Source: an uncultured Clostridium sp. (GTDB lineage: Bacteria > Bacillota > Clostridia > TANB77 > CAG-508). Taken from it: a stretch of 9,367 nt of DNA. Positions 1 through 7,759 of this stretch are shown here, in pieces. The position numbers and the translations under genes are program-made. Numbering within the stretch: the stretch's first letter is position 1; every line of letters starts with the position of its first letter. Where the stretch lies: positions 1-9,367 of the forward strand of contig USJU01000056.1 of NCBI GenBank assembly GCA_900555085.1. The letters run 5' to 3'. Under the pieces are notes generated by a model. That model saw only the letters and a list, made by a program, of their open reading frames with translations, was not told where the DNA came from and made no database searches.

Positions 1-103
1 AAAGCTATTGTATGCTAAATGGTCTAATGACCATTTTCAATTTCGAAGATTGCGACACCAAGGTATAAAAAACAATATATTTGGCATTACAGAAATTTCT
101 TTC
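1..103. other. region after accC with no recognisable gene
   Basis: This stretch follows the accC stop codon. In related operons accD would be expected next, but none of the three minus-strand frames contains a plausible accD start or its CxxC zinc-finger region. The only ATG with some reading length on the minus strand gives 16 codons and then TGA; the other two frames are also closed by stops. One minus-strand frame is open to the window edge but has no start codon in it. I see no T-rich intrinsic terminator after accC, so transcription may continue off the window. An inverted repeat at 17-36 is listed separately. Confidence 0.5.
17..36. repeat. perfect 8-bp inverted repeat with 4-nt loop
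   Basis: AAATGGTC at 17-24 is followed by TAAT and then its exact reverse complement GACCATTT at 29-36. It could form a short hairpin in RNA from either strand or be a protein-binding palindrome. No clear T-tract follows on the minus strand, so it is a poor terminator for the accC transcript. Its function is unknown. Confidence 0.6.
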
Positions 104-1438
104 TTAAAAATTAACTTCAATAAAAGACGTATCATAATCTCCCCTAATAAAATTCTTATTCTTAATAATTTCAAGCAAAAAATCAATATTAGTATCAATA
201 CCTTCTATTACAGTTTCTTCCAAAGCTCGTTTCATTTTACTTATTGCCTCATTCCTATTTGCACCATAAGCTATAATTTTAGCAATCATAGAATCATATG
301 TTGGTGGAATTGTATACCCTTCATATATTGCAGAATCTATTCTAATTCCTTTTCCTCCTGGAAAATTTAAACCTGTTATTGTTCCTGGACATGGTCTAAA
401 ATTTTTACTAGGATTTTCTGCATTTATTCTACATTCTATTGCATGCCCTTTAAATTCTATTTCTTTTTGCTTTATTTTAAGTTCTTCTCCTGCTGCAATT
501 TTTATTTGATTTTTTACAATATCTATTCCAGTTCTTTCTTCTGTAATTGGATGTTCTACTTGTATTCTGGTATTCATTTCCATAAAATAAAAATTTTTAT
601 GCTTATCTACTAAAAACTCTACAGTTCCGCAACTTGTATAACCGGCTGCTTTTGCTGCTTTTATAGCTGCTTCTCCCATTTTATTTCTTAATTTTTCATC
701 TATTGCTGTTGATGGTGTTTCTTCTACAACTTTTTGATGTCTTCTTTGAACAGTACAATCTCTTTCTCCTAAATGTATAACATTTCCATGTTCATCAGCT
801 AATATTTGGATTTCAACATGTCTTGGATTTTCTATAAATTTTTCCATATAAATTTCATCATCATTAAAAGAAATTTTTGCTTCTTGTTTAACAATATTGT
901 AATTACTTTCTAATTCTCTTTCATTATTAACAATACGAATGCCTTTGCCTCCGCCACCTGCAGCAGCTTTTAACATTACAGGATACCCTATTTTTTTAGC
1001 AACTTCAAAAGCATCTTTTATTCCTTTTATGCTACCATCCGAACCTGGAACAGTTGGAACACCAGCTTTTTTCATAAGTTCCTTTGCATTAGATTTATTT
1101 CCCATAAGTTCAATAACTTTATAAGAAGGCCCTATAAATTTAATATTAGATTCTTCGCATATTCTTGCAAACTGACTATTTTCTGAAAGAAAACCAAAAC
1201 CTGGATGAATACTATCACTTCCTGTTATATTTGCCGCTTCTATAATATTTTTAAAACTTAAATAACTTTTATTAGAAGGAGCTGGTCCAATACATATTGC
1301 TTCATCTGCAAGCCTAGTATGTAGCGAATCTTTATCTATTTCAGAATATACTGCAACAGTTTTTATATTCATTTCTTTACATGCTCTAATTATTCTTACA
1401 GCAATTTCTCCTCTGTTTGCAATTAAAATTTTATTCAT
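104..1438 (-). CDS. accC: biotin carboxylase subunit of acetyl-CoA carboxylase
   Basis: AccC uses ATP and bicarbonate to carboxylate the biotin carried by AccB, the first half-reaction of malonyl-CoA synthesis in the cytoplasm. The 444-residue product is close to the usual length of about 450. It opens with the family signature MNKILIANRGEIAVRI. The ATP-grasp glycine-rich loop is at residues 158-166 (AAAGGGGKG). The ERDCTVQRRHQKVVEE segment is at 225-240, with the nucleotide/bicarbonate-site Lys at 236. The active-site stretch EMNTRIQVEHP lies at 287-297 (Glu287, Asn289, Arg291, Glu295), and the biotin-site Arg at about 337 is kept. A GAGAGGA ribosome binding site precedes the ATG by a few bases. 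The gene lies 24 bases after fabZ and is the last recognisable gene of the operon in the window. The missing neighbour accD is the only oddity. Identification is very secure. Confidence 0.97.
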   Translation of the reverse strand: MNKILIANRGEIAVRIIRACKEMNIKTVAVYSEIDKDSLHTRLADEAICIGPAPSNKSYLSFKNIIEAANITGSDSIHPGFGFLSENSQFARICEESNIKFIGPSYKVIELMGNKSNAKELMKKAGVPTVPGSDGSIKGIKDAFEVAKKIGYPVMLKAAAGGGGKGIRIVNNERELESNYNIVKQEAKISFNDDEIYMEKFIENPRHVEIQILADEHGNVIHLGERDCTVQRRHQKVVEETPSTAIDEKLRNKMGEAAIKAAKAAGYTSCGTVEFLVDKHKNFYFMEMNTRIQVEHPITEERTGIDIVKNQIKIAAGEELKIKQKEIEFKGHAIECRINAENPSKNFRPCPGTITGLNFPGGKGIRIDSAIYEGYTIPPTYDSMIAKIIAYGANRNEAISKMKRALEETVIEGIDTNIDFLLEIIKNKNFIRGDYDTSFIEVNF

Positions 1439-1462
1439 TGTATTTTCCTCTCTTAAATTAAT

Positions 1463-1885
1463 TTATACTAAAGCAAATGTAAGCTCACCTTTGGCTGCAA
1501 CTTTACCATCAACAGAAGCTATAGCCTCTCCTACACCAATAGGACCTTTCCTTTTTATAATTTTAACTTCTAATTTAAGCCTATCTCCTGGTATCACTTG
1601 TCTTTTAAATCTCATTTTATCAATGCCACCAAATAAGGCATTTTTCCCTTTATTTTCATCTACACTTAAAATAGCCACTGCTCCAGTTTGAGCTAAACTC
1701 TCTGCAATTAAAACTCCTGGCATTATTGGATTACCAGGGAAATGTCCTTTAAAATACCATTCTTCTATATTGACATTTTTATAAGCAATAGCACTCTCTC
1801 CTGGTATAAAATCTTCAACCTCATCAATCATCAAAAATGGATCTCTTTGAGGAATTATTTTTTTTATTTCTTCTTTATTTAACAT
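1463..1885 (-). CDS. fabZ: 3-hydroxyacyl-ACP dehydratase FabZ
   Basis: FabZ removes water from 3-hydroxyacyl-ACP to give trans-2-enoyl-ACP in the elongation cycle. The product is about 140 residues, the normal size for this single hot-dog-fold enzyme. The hallmark HFPGNPIMPGVLIAESLAQ is present, with the catalytic His at residue 48 and the catalytic Glu at residue 62. The N-terminal motif reads PQRDPFLMID, where many homologues have PHRYPFLLVD. I place the start at ATG 1885. An AGGTG Shine-Dalgarno sequence at 1892-1896 sits 6 bases upstream of it, whereas the in-frame GTG at 1894 overlaps that site and has none of its own. It lies between accB (13 bases upstream) and accC, the common clostridial order. 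Confidence 0.96.
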   Translation of the reverse strand: MLNKEEIKKIIPQRDPFLMIDEVEDFIPGESAIAYKNVNIEEWYFKGHFPGNPIMPGVLIAESLAQTGAVAILSVDENKGKNALFGGIDKMRFKRQVIPGDRLKLEVKIIKRKGPIGVGEAIASVDGKVAAKGELTFALV

Positions 1886-1891
1886 TTTTAT

Positions 1892-1896
1892 CACCT
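1892..1896 (-). promoter_or_regulatory. Shine-Dalgarno site fixing the fabZ start
   Basis: AGGTG on the minus strand lies 6 bases before ATG 1885. An in-frame GTG three codons earlier overlaps this site and has no ribosome binding site of its own, so the ATG is preferred. Confidence 0.7.
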
Positions 1897-1898
1897 GC

Positions 1899-2342
1899 TT
1901 ATTTTATCTTAAACAATGGCTTACCATATTCTACAGTTTCTCCATCTTTTACCATTATTTCAATAATTTCTCCATCAAATTCTGATTCTATTTCATTCAT
2001 TAATTTCATTGCTTCTACTATGCATAACACATCACCTTTTGAAACTTTATCTCCTACTTTTACATATTCTTTTGCATCTGGAGATGGTTTTGAGTAAAAT
2101 GTTCCTACCATTGGAGATTTTACTATTTTATAGTTTTCTATTTCTTCTTTTTTAGTTTCTGTTATAGTATTTGATATTTCTTTTTGATTAAATGTATGAA
2201 TTTGTGTTTCTATTTCATTAATATTATTTTTTGCACTTTTTTTCATTCCAATTTTTATACCATCTGGAAATTCTATATTTAGTTCATCTATATTGGAATT
2301 TCCCATATCATTAATTAATTTTTTAATTTCTTCGTAATCCAT
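1899..2342 (-). CDS. accB: biotin carboxyl carrier protein of acetyl-CoA carboxylase
   Basis: AccB carries biotin, and its carboxylated form, between AccC and the carboxyltransferase. The 147-residue protein has a charged N-terminal region (about residues 1-70) rich in Asn, Lys, Glu and Ile, followed by the biotinyl domain. The domain begins near VKSPMVGTFYSKPSPDAKEYV, which includes the 'thumb' typical of acetyl-CoA carboxylase carriers. It holds the biotinylation motif EAMKLMNEI with Lys113 as the acceptor. An AGGAGGA site precedes the ATG. Its modifying enzyme, a biotin ligase, is encoded upstream in the same operon. The stop is 13 bases before the fabZ ATG, so the two are probably translated from one message. 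Confidence 0.97.
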   Translation of the reverse strand: MDYEEIKKLINDMGNSNIDELNIEFPDGIKIGMKKSAKNNINEIETQIHTFNQKEISNTITETKKEEIENYKIVKSPMVGTFYSKPSPDAKEYVKVGDKVSKGDVLCIVEAMKLMNEIESEFDGEIIEIMVKDGETVEYGKPLFKIK

Positions 2343-2358
2343 TTCTTCCTCCTAAAAA

Positions 2359-3591
2359 TTATATCTTTTTTAAGATTATACTTGCATTATGTCCTCCAAA
2401 TCCTAAGGAATTAGACATTGCATATTTTATTTCTACATTTCTTCCTCTGTTTGGTACTATATCTAAATCGCATTCTTCATCTGGAATTCTGTAATTTATT
2501 GTAGGTGGTACAAAGCTATCTTCTATGGCTTTTGCACATACAACCGCTTCTATTCCTCCTGCTGCACCTAATAAATGGCCTGTATTTCCTTTAGTTGAAC
2601 TCATCATAACATTTTTACTTGCTTCATTAAATGCTTTTTTTACTGCCATTGTTTCGCAACTATCATTTAAATGAGTAGAAGTTCCGTGTGCATTTATATA
2701 TGTAATTTCTTCTGGCTTAATTTTTGCATCTTCAATAGCTCTTGTTATTGCTCTTGCAGCACCTTCTCCTTCTGGTGCTGGAGATGTTATATGATATGCA
2801 TCTGATGTTGCACCATAGCCAACTACTTCTGCATAAATTTTTGCTCCTCTTTTTTTAGCATGTTTATATTCTTCTAAAACTAAAATTCCTGCACCCTCGC
2901 CAATTACAAATCCATTTCTTTCTTTATCAAAAGGGATGCTTGCTCTTGTTACATCTTCGGTTGTATTCAAGGCTTTAATATTTGTAAAACCTGCTACGCC
3001 ACTTGGAGTAATTGAAGCTTCTGAACCTCCTGCAAAAATAACATCTTCATATCCATGTTTTATCATTCTATAAGCCTCTCCTATTGAGTGAGTTCCACTA
3101 CTACATGCTGTAACTATTGAAATAGATTCTCCTTTTGCTCCTATTTCTATTGCAACATTTCCAGCTGCCATATTTACAATAGACATTGGAATATACATTG
3201 GAGATACTCTATCTGGACCTTTTTCTAACATTATTTTATTTTCTTTTTCTATTGTTCCAAGTCCTCCAATTCCAGAACTTATTAAAACACCAACTCTATT
3301 CATATCTGTATTTTCTTTTGTTATTTTAGAATCTTTCATTGCTTCTTTTGCAGCAATAATTGCAAATTGAGAATATTTATCTAATCTACGAGCATTTCTT
3401 CTATCAAAATAATCCTCTGGATTATAGTTTTTAACTTCACCTGCAATTTTCACTTTAAAATTTGATGTATCAAAATTCTTAATTTTATCAATTCCACATC
3501 TTCCAGATTTAATTCCATCCCAAAATTCTTCAACATTATTTCCAATAGGAGTTATAGCTCCTAAACCTGTTATAACAACTCTTCTTTCCAT
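2359..3591 (-). CDS. fabF: 3-oxoacyl-ACP synthase II (FabF)
   Basis: FabF is the condensing enzyme that joins malonyl-ACP to a growing acyl-ACP with loss of CO2. At 410 residues it matches the family length. The active-site Cys163 lies in TACSSGTHSIGEA. The two catalytic histidines are His302 (NAHGTSTHLND) and His339 (KGNTGHLLGAAGG), with the conserved Lys334 between them. The C-terminal gating loop GFGGHN is also present. The start ATG follows AAAGGAT by about 8 bases. The gene sits 24 bases after fabG and 16 before accB. There is no acpP between fabG and fabF, although that is its place in some other bacteria. Confidence 0.97.
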   Translation of the reverse strand: MERRVVITGLGAITPIGNNVEEFWDGIKSGRCGIDKIKNFDTSNFKVKIAGEVKNYNPEDYFDRRNARRLDKYSQFAIIAAKEAMKDSKITKENTDMNRVGVLISSGIGGLGTIEKENKIMLEKGPDRVSPMYIPMSIVNMAAGNVAIEIGAKGESISIVTACSSGTHSIGEAYRMIKHGYEDVIFAGGSEASITPSGVAGFTNIKALNTTEDVTRASIPFDKERNGFVIGEGAGILVLEEYKHAKKRGAKIYAEVVGYGATSDAYHITSPAPEGEGAARAITRAIEDAKIKPEEITYINAHGTSTHLNDSCETMAVKKAFNEASKNVMMSSTKGNTGHLLGAAGGIEAVVCAKAIEDSFVPPTINYRIPDEECDLDIVPNRGRNVEIKYAMSNSLGFGGHNASIILKKI

Positions 3592-3615
3592 TTTTCACAA
3601 TCCTTTTATATTTTT

Positions 3616-4356
3616 TTATATAAGCATTCCACCATCAACATTCAAAACCTGCCCCGTTATATATGAATTTTCTTCACCTGCAAGGAAGTACACTGCTTTT
3701 GCTACTTCCTCTGGCATTCCTACTCTTTTTAATGGTATTTGATTATTAATACTTTCCTTTACTGCATCTGATAATCCATTTGTCATATCTGTTGCAATAT
3801 AGCCTGGCGCTACACAATTTGCTAATATATTTCTACTTGCTAATTCTTTTGCAACACTTTTAGTAAAGCCTATTATTCCAGCTTTAGATGCTGCATAATT
3901 TGCTTGACCACTGTTCCCAGAAATTCCCACAACAGATGATATATTAACAATTTTTCCACTTTTCTTTTTCATCATATACGGTATACAAGCTTTTGTAACA
4001 TTGAAGGTTCCTTTTAAATTTACATTTATTACTGTATCAAAATCTTCTTCTTTCATTCGTAATAACAAGCTATCTTTTGTTACACCAGCATTGTTTACTA
4101 GTACATCTATTTTTCCAAATTGATTTATTGCATCTTTTGCCATTTTTTCACATTCTTCATAAGATGTTACATTTGTTTTTATAAATAAAACTTCTGCTCC
4201 AAATGCTTCAAATTTTTTTTTAAGTTCTTCAGTATTTGTTTTTTCTGATACATAATTTATAACTAAATTATAATTTTCCTTTGCAAATTTTTTTGCAATT
4301 TCTTTTCCTATTCCTCTTGAGCCACCAGTAATTATAGCTACCTTTTTTTCTTCCAT
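3616..4356 (-). CDS. fabG: 3-oxoacyl-ACP reductase FabG
   Basis: FabG is the NADPH-dependent reductase that turns 3-oxoacyl-ACP into 3-hydroxyacyl-ACP. It is a classical short-chain dehydrogenase of 246 residues, the usual length. The nucleotide-binding TGGSRGIG is at residues 10-17 and NNAG at 88-91. The catalytic Asn is about 113, and the Ser-Tyr-Lys set is about Ser141, Tyr154 and Lys158 in SVVG...GQANYAASKAG. The segment GYIATDM and the C-terminal GQVLNVDGG are typical of FabG. A strong AGGAGGA site precedes the ATG. The 56-base gap from fabD is the largest inside the operon and is almost pure A/T. FabG-like reductases also occur outside fatty-acid synthesis, but the context settles the role here. 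Confidence 0.96.
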   Translation of the reverse strand: MEEKKVAIITGGSRGIGKEIAKKFAKENYNLVINYVSEKTNTEELKKKFEAFGAEVLFIKTNVTSYEECEKMAKDAINQFGKIDVLVNNAGVTKDSLLLRMKEEDFDTVINVNLKGTFNVTKACIPYMMKKKSGKIVNISSVVGISGNSGQANYAASKAGIIGFTKSVAKELASRNILANCVAPGYIATDMTNGLSDAVKESINNQIPLKRVGMPEEVAKAVYFLAGEENSYITGQVLNVDGGMLI

Positions 4357-4412
4357 ACTTCCTCCTACTTTTTTTGTTTTTTACATTTTAATTGTTTTTT
4401 TATTTTTTTACA

Positions 4413-5408
4413 TTAGTCTGAATGGTCAGTTTTAAAAAATTCTATTGCTTGTTTTAATGTTTTTACATCACATATATTAATTATTTTTGCATCTTTTACT
4501 TCTTTTTTTATAAATCCAGATAAAGATTTTCCAGGTCCAATTTCTACATATGTATCTATTCCATTTTGTTCCATTAATCTTATTGTTTTATCAAATCTTA
4601 CAGGACTTACTATATGATTTGATAATGTTTCAACCATATTATCTTTTTCAGAATAAAATGTACCGTCTATATTTTTTATTACTTTAATTTTTTTACTTTC
4701 TTTGTTGAATGTAATTTTTTCTAACTCTTTTTTATATAATTCTTTTGCTTCTTCTAATTCACTTGTATGAAATGGTCCACTTGTTTTTAGTAATACAACT
4801 TTTTTGGCTCCTTTGTTTTTTAATATTTCACACGCCTCTTCTACAGCTTCTTTCTCTCCAGATATAACTGTTTGATTTTGATAATTATAATTAGATGGAA
4901 CAACAAATTTATTTTGTTTTCTTATCTCCATACATATATCTTCAATATTTTTTGAATTTAACCCAATTACTGCAGCCATTAAATATTCATTTTTAGGCAA
5001 TTTATTTTGCATTAAATAGCCTCTTTCTTTTAAGAGTTTTATTCCATCTTCAAAATTAATAAATCCACCATAAATTAATGCAGGATATTCTCCTAAACTC
5101 AACCCACAAGCAATTTCAGCTTTTATATTTTCCTTTTTCAATATTTCTAAAATAGATAAACTCAAAGTAGCTATTGCAAGTTGTGTATTTTCTGTTTTTA
5201 TTAAATCTTCTCCTATTTCTTCTGTTTCAGTATATTCACCTGTATATTCTTTTCTAATTCCATTAAAACATAAAGTTGCAATGTCAATTTTAGAAAATTC
5301 TGAAGCCTTTTTAAAAACATTTCTTACTTCTTCATAATCTTCATATAAATCTTTACCCATTCCAACTTTTTGAGCACCTTGCCCAGGAAACAAAAATGCA
5401 ATTTTCAT
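4413..5408 (-). CDS. fabD: malonyl-CoA:ACP transacylase FabD
   Basis: FabD moves malonyl groups from CoA to acyl carrier protein, feeding FabF. The N-terminus has the family motif FPGQGAQ. The nucleophile Ser104 is in GLSLGEY, where many homologues have GHSLGE. The substrate-carboxylate Arg is in KERGYLMQ at about residue 129, and the catalytic His214 is in GPFHTSEL. The C-terminal VEIGPGKSLSGFIKK is also typical. At 331 residues it is some 20 longer than the E. coli enzyme. Part of the excess is an acidic insertion around residues 54-72. The ATG directly follows the birA stop codon with no gap, and its AGGAGGAG site lies inside the end of birA, which suggests translational coupling. A sequence resembling the operon-head palindrome overlaps its 3' end. 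Confidence 0.96.
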   Translation of the reverse strand: MKIAFLFPGQGAQKVGMGKDLYEDYEEVRNVFKKASEFSKIDIATLCFNGIRKEYTGEYTETEEIGEDLIKTENTQLAIATLSLSILEILKKENIKAEIACGLSLGEYPALIYGGFINFEDGIKLLKERGYLMQNKLPKNEYLMAAVIGLNSKNIEDICMEIRKQNKFVVPSNYNYQNQTVISGEKEAVEEACEILKNKGAKKVVLLKTSGPFHTSELEEAKELYKKELEKITFNKESKKIKVIKNIDGTFYSEKDNMVETLSNHIVSPVRFDKTIRLMEQNGIDTYVEIGPGKSLSGFIKKEVKDAKIINICDVKTLKQAIEFFKTDHSD

Positions 5409-5975
5409 TTAAACTCCTCCTAAAATTCTTTCAAATCTGTTACAAAATTCAGAAATAAAATCAAAATTATCAACCTCAATATTAAATTCATTTTTGATAG
5501 ATGTAGCAATGTTTTTTATTTCTTTATTAAATTTTGTTTTATTTGTATTAATTCCAATTCCTACAACTAAATACTTAACAATTTCTCCACTTATTTTACT
5601 TTCTGTTAAAATTCCACCTATTTTTTTGCTATTATAAACAATATCGTTTGGCTCTTTTATTGAAAGTTCTATATTATATTTTTCTTTAAATATTTCCAAT
5701 ATAATTTTAGCAATTTTTATTGTTATGCCTTCTAATTTTTTTATGTTGCTATTTATTTCTATATACATTGAAAAAGCTATACTTCCATCTTCATCTGTGT
5801 ACCACTTTCTTCCATGAGTGCCATTTCCGTTTGTTTGTAAATTTGCTATTACTGTTTCTCCATTTTCAATTTTTGAATTTATTCTTCTATATATTTCACT
5901 TTGGGTTGAATCTATTGTTTCAAAGTATTCACATTTTCTTGCTAAATATTTAGTTTGTAAATTTTTTAATTTCAT
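5409..5975 (-). CDS. birA: biotin--[acetyl-CoA-carboxylase] ligase, monofunctional
   Basis: This enzyme activates biotin with ATP to biotinyl-AMP and joins it to the AccB lysine (Lys113 of the neighbouring AccB). At 188 residues it has only the catalytic domain. The N-terminal DNA-binding winged helix of bifunctional BirA repressors is absent, so it probably does not regulate biotin genes. The start of the domain reads ETIDSTQSEIYRR. The biotinyl-AMP loop is GNGTHGRKW at residues 50-58, where GRGRRGRxW is usual. The KWPND motif appears as KEPND at 107-111, followed by KKIGGILTE and GIGINTN. These deviations are unusual but the overall pattern is intact. It overlaps the preceding synthetase gene by 26 bases and abuts fabD. 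The C-terminal SH3-like domain seems missing. Confidence 0.9.
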   Translation of the reverse strand: MKLKNLQTKYLARKCEYFETIDSTQSEIYRRINSKIENGETVIANLQTNGNGTHGRKWYTDEDGSIAFSMYIEINSNIKKLEGITIKIAKIILEIFKEKYNIELSIKEPNDIVYNSKKIGGILTESKISGEIVKYLVVGIGINTNKTKFNKEIKNIATSIKNEFNIEVDNFDFISEFCNRFERILGGV

Positions 5976-7662
5976 CTAAATTTGCCTGCCTTTTTATTTT
6001 ATTTGTTGTTGTTTTTATTAAAGGTTTTGTTGTTATTTTTATTCCTCTTATTGCCTTATATTGTGGCATTAGTTTATTTAACTCTTTTATTTTTCCTCTT
6101 ATTGCCTTATAAATTTCTTCTTCATTTTCTACCTTATATGCATTTTTTACAGTTTCCTCGTCATATACAATTAATGCATTTATTTTTATATCATTTTTAT
6201 CTTCTGATATTTGCTTTCCATATATAAAAGATTCTTCTACTCCCTCAATTTTATTTATTAATCCTTCCATTTCTTCTGGAAAAATATTTTTTCCATTTTT
6301 TAAAACGATAACACTCTTTTTTCTTCCAGAAATAAATATAAATCCATCTTCATCTATTTTTGCTAAATCTCCTGTATAGAACCAATCATCTATTACAGCT
6401 TCGTTTGTTGCCTTTTTATTTTTATAATATTCAAGCATTATACTTGGTCCTTTTACTATTAATTCGCCTGTTCCTTCTCTATTTGGATTTATAATTTTCG
6501 CTTCTACACTTGGAACTGTTTTTCCTATTGAACCAACTTTGTAATTTTCCTTTGTACCTATTGCAACTACTGGAGAAGTTTCTGTTAAACCATACCCCTG
6601 AACTAAATTAAATCCTAAATTTCTAAATTTTTGCTCTATTTCTGCATCTAAACTTGCCGCTCCACTTATAAATAGCTTTATATTCCCACCAAATAGTTTG
6701 TGTATTTTATCAAATGCTTTTCTTTTTTCTTCCATACTTGCATTTTTTAATAATTCTTCTTTTTCAAGAATTTCTTCAAGCTCCCCTTTCTCACTAAGGT
6801 GTTTTCTTATTATTTTAAATAATCGTTCATATATTGCAGGAACACAAGCCATTACAGATACTTTATATTCTTTTAAATTCTCTGGTATGTGTCTTATTCC
6901 ATCACAAAATACAGTTTTCGCTCCAACATATAGTGAAAATAAAAATCCCACAGTACATTCAAAAACATGATGCAATGGTAAAAAAGATAGAAATATATCA
7001 TTTGAATTAACATCTAAAACTTCTGCAATATCCATTAAATTTGTACATATATTTTTATGTGATAATGCAACAATTTTAGACTTAGATGTTGTTCCAGAAG
7101 TAAATAGCATTATGCTCATTTTTTCGTTATCTATTTTTGCATTTATAAATTCTTTACTTCCATCTTTTAATAATTCTTTTCCACTTTTTATTAACTCTTT
7201 TTGTGAATAATTTCCATTTGAATGTTTTTCTAAATCCATTGATATTAAATGTTTCAATTTTCCAACGCCTTCTGCTTTTACTTTTTCTAAAGTAGATTCA
7301 TACTTTGCAGAATAAAAAATAGCTTCAACTTCTGACCTTTCAATTACATCTCTTAGTTCGTTTTCTGGTAAAGACTTATCAAAAGGAACTACAACACCTG
7401 TACCACAAACAATAGCTAAATAGGCAAGTTCCCACTCTAATCTATTTTCACCAATTACTGCAATTCTTTTATCTTTAAGACCTAAATTTATTAGAGCAGT
7501 TCCCAAAGCATTTATTTTTTCTCTAATTTCCGCATGTGTATATGTAATATATTTTTCTTTATCTATTTTTATTTTATATGCTTGTTTATCTCCATATAAT
7601 TTGCCAGACTTCTCAAGCATTTCTTTTAAATTTTCTATTTTCACATTATTATTTTTATACAT
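5950..7662 (-). CDS. AMP-forming long-chain acyl-CoA (or acyl-ACP) synthetase
   Basis: This adenylate-forming enzyme of 570 residues probably activates fatty acids as acyl-AMP and then transfers them to CoA or to acyl carrier protein. The core motifs are in order. The phosphate-binding loop is at about residues 187-196 (FTSGTTSKSK), less glycine-rich than the common TSGTTGxPKG. YGLTETSP lies at 357-364 and YTGDLAKIDEDGF at 429-441 with Asp432. The hinge has GRKKSVIVLKNGKNIFPEEME, and the C-terminal catalytic Lys is about 555 in TTTNKIKRQ. I place the start at ATG 7662 because GGAGG at 7668-7672 lies 5 bases upstream. The in-frame TTG at 7674 would put that site inside the gene. As first gene of a fatty-acid operon, it may recycle free fatty acids. 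The sequence does not distinguish CoA from ACP as acceptor. Confidence 0.88.
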   Translation of the reverse strand: MYKNNNVKIENLKEMLEKSGKLYGDKQAYKIKIDKEKYITYTHAEIREKINALGTALINLGLKDKRIAVIGENRLEWELAYLAIVCGTGVVVPFDKSLPENELRDVIERSEVEAIFYSAKYESTLEKVKAEGVGKLKHLISMDLEKHSNGNYSQKELIKSGKELLKDGSKEFINAKIDNEKMSIMLFTSGTTSKSKIVALSHKNICTNLMDIAEVLDVNSNDIFLSFLPLHHVFECTVGFLFSLYVGAKTVFCDGIRHIPENLKEYKVSVMACVPAIYERLFKIIRKHLSEKGELEEILEKEELLKNASMEEKRKAFDKIHKLFGGNIKLFISGAASLDAEIEQKFRNLGFNLVQGYGLTETSPVVAIGTKENYKVGSIGKTVPSVEAKIINPNREGTGELIVKGPSIMLEYYKNKKATNEAVIDDWFYTGDLAKIDEDGFIFISGRKKSVIVLKNGKNIFPEEMEGLINKIEGVEESFIYGKQISEDKNDIKINALIVYDEETVKNAYKVENEEEIYKAIRGKIKELNKLMPQYKAIRGIKITTKPLIKTTTNKIKRQANLDEIKKFTN

Positions 7663-7667
7663 AAAAA

Positions 7668-7672
7668 CCTCC
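7668..7672 (-). promoter_or_regulatory. Shine-Dalgarno site fixing the synthetase start
   Basis: GGAGG on the minus strand is spaced 5 bases from ATG 7662. A TTG four codons upstream would extend the frame but would read through this site and has no comparable signal ahead of it. Confidence 0.8.
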
Positions 7673-7682
7673 AACAGAAAAT

Positions 7683-7711
7683 TTTATACCATAATTAGAT
7701 GCAAAAAAAAA
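7683..7711 (-). promoter_or_regulatory. possible promoter of the fatty-acid operon
   Basis: On the minus strand TATAAA at 7683-7688 is preceded by TGG, an extended -10 feature. The -35 region 17 bases further up is only a T-run, at about 7706-7711. It would start transcription close to 7676, leaving a very short leader of about 14 bases. The palindrome at 7708-7737 would overlap its -35 region. An alternative, TTTACT-N18-TATAAA, lies at 7765-7794. I cannot choose between them from sequence. Confidence 0.3.
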
Positions 7712-7737
7712 TTAAACTGACCTGTCAGTTTAATTTT
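7708..7737. promoter_or_regulatory. perfect 30-nt palindrome upstream of the fatty-acid operon
   Basis: AAAATTAAACTGAC at 7708-7721 and its exact reverse complement at 7724-7737 are separated by only CT. Such a long, near-spacerless palindrome with core CTGACCTGTCAG, directly ahead of the operon, suggests the operator of a dimeric repressor. TetR-type regulators use sites of this shape. The core does not look like the FapR or FabT sites I know. On the minus strand the right arm runs into nine Ts, so the same element could also act as an intrinsic terminator for transcription arriving from 8130 or from the antisense RNA. Both roles are possible. Confidence 0.6.
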
Positions 7738-7759
7738 AAAATTTATTTTAATTGTTCGC

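Noticed and set aside
8..370. Plus-strand 120-codon frame over the accC 3' end
   Set aside because: It is the antisense of a clearly conserved gene, has no ribosome binding site and no recognisable domain. The other plus-strand frames over the fatty-acid genes and over 8367-8597 are rejected for the same reason.
1886..1894. GTG start for FabZ
   Set aside because: The GTG overlaps the AGGTG site that serves ATG 1885, and no other ribosome binding site lies upstream.
7663..7674. TTG start for the acyl-CoA synthetase
   Set aside because: The GGAGG site lies inside this extension and is correctly spaced for ATG 7662.
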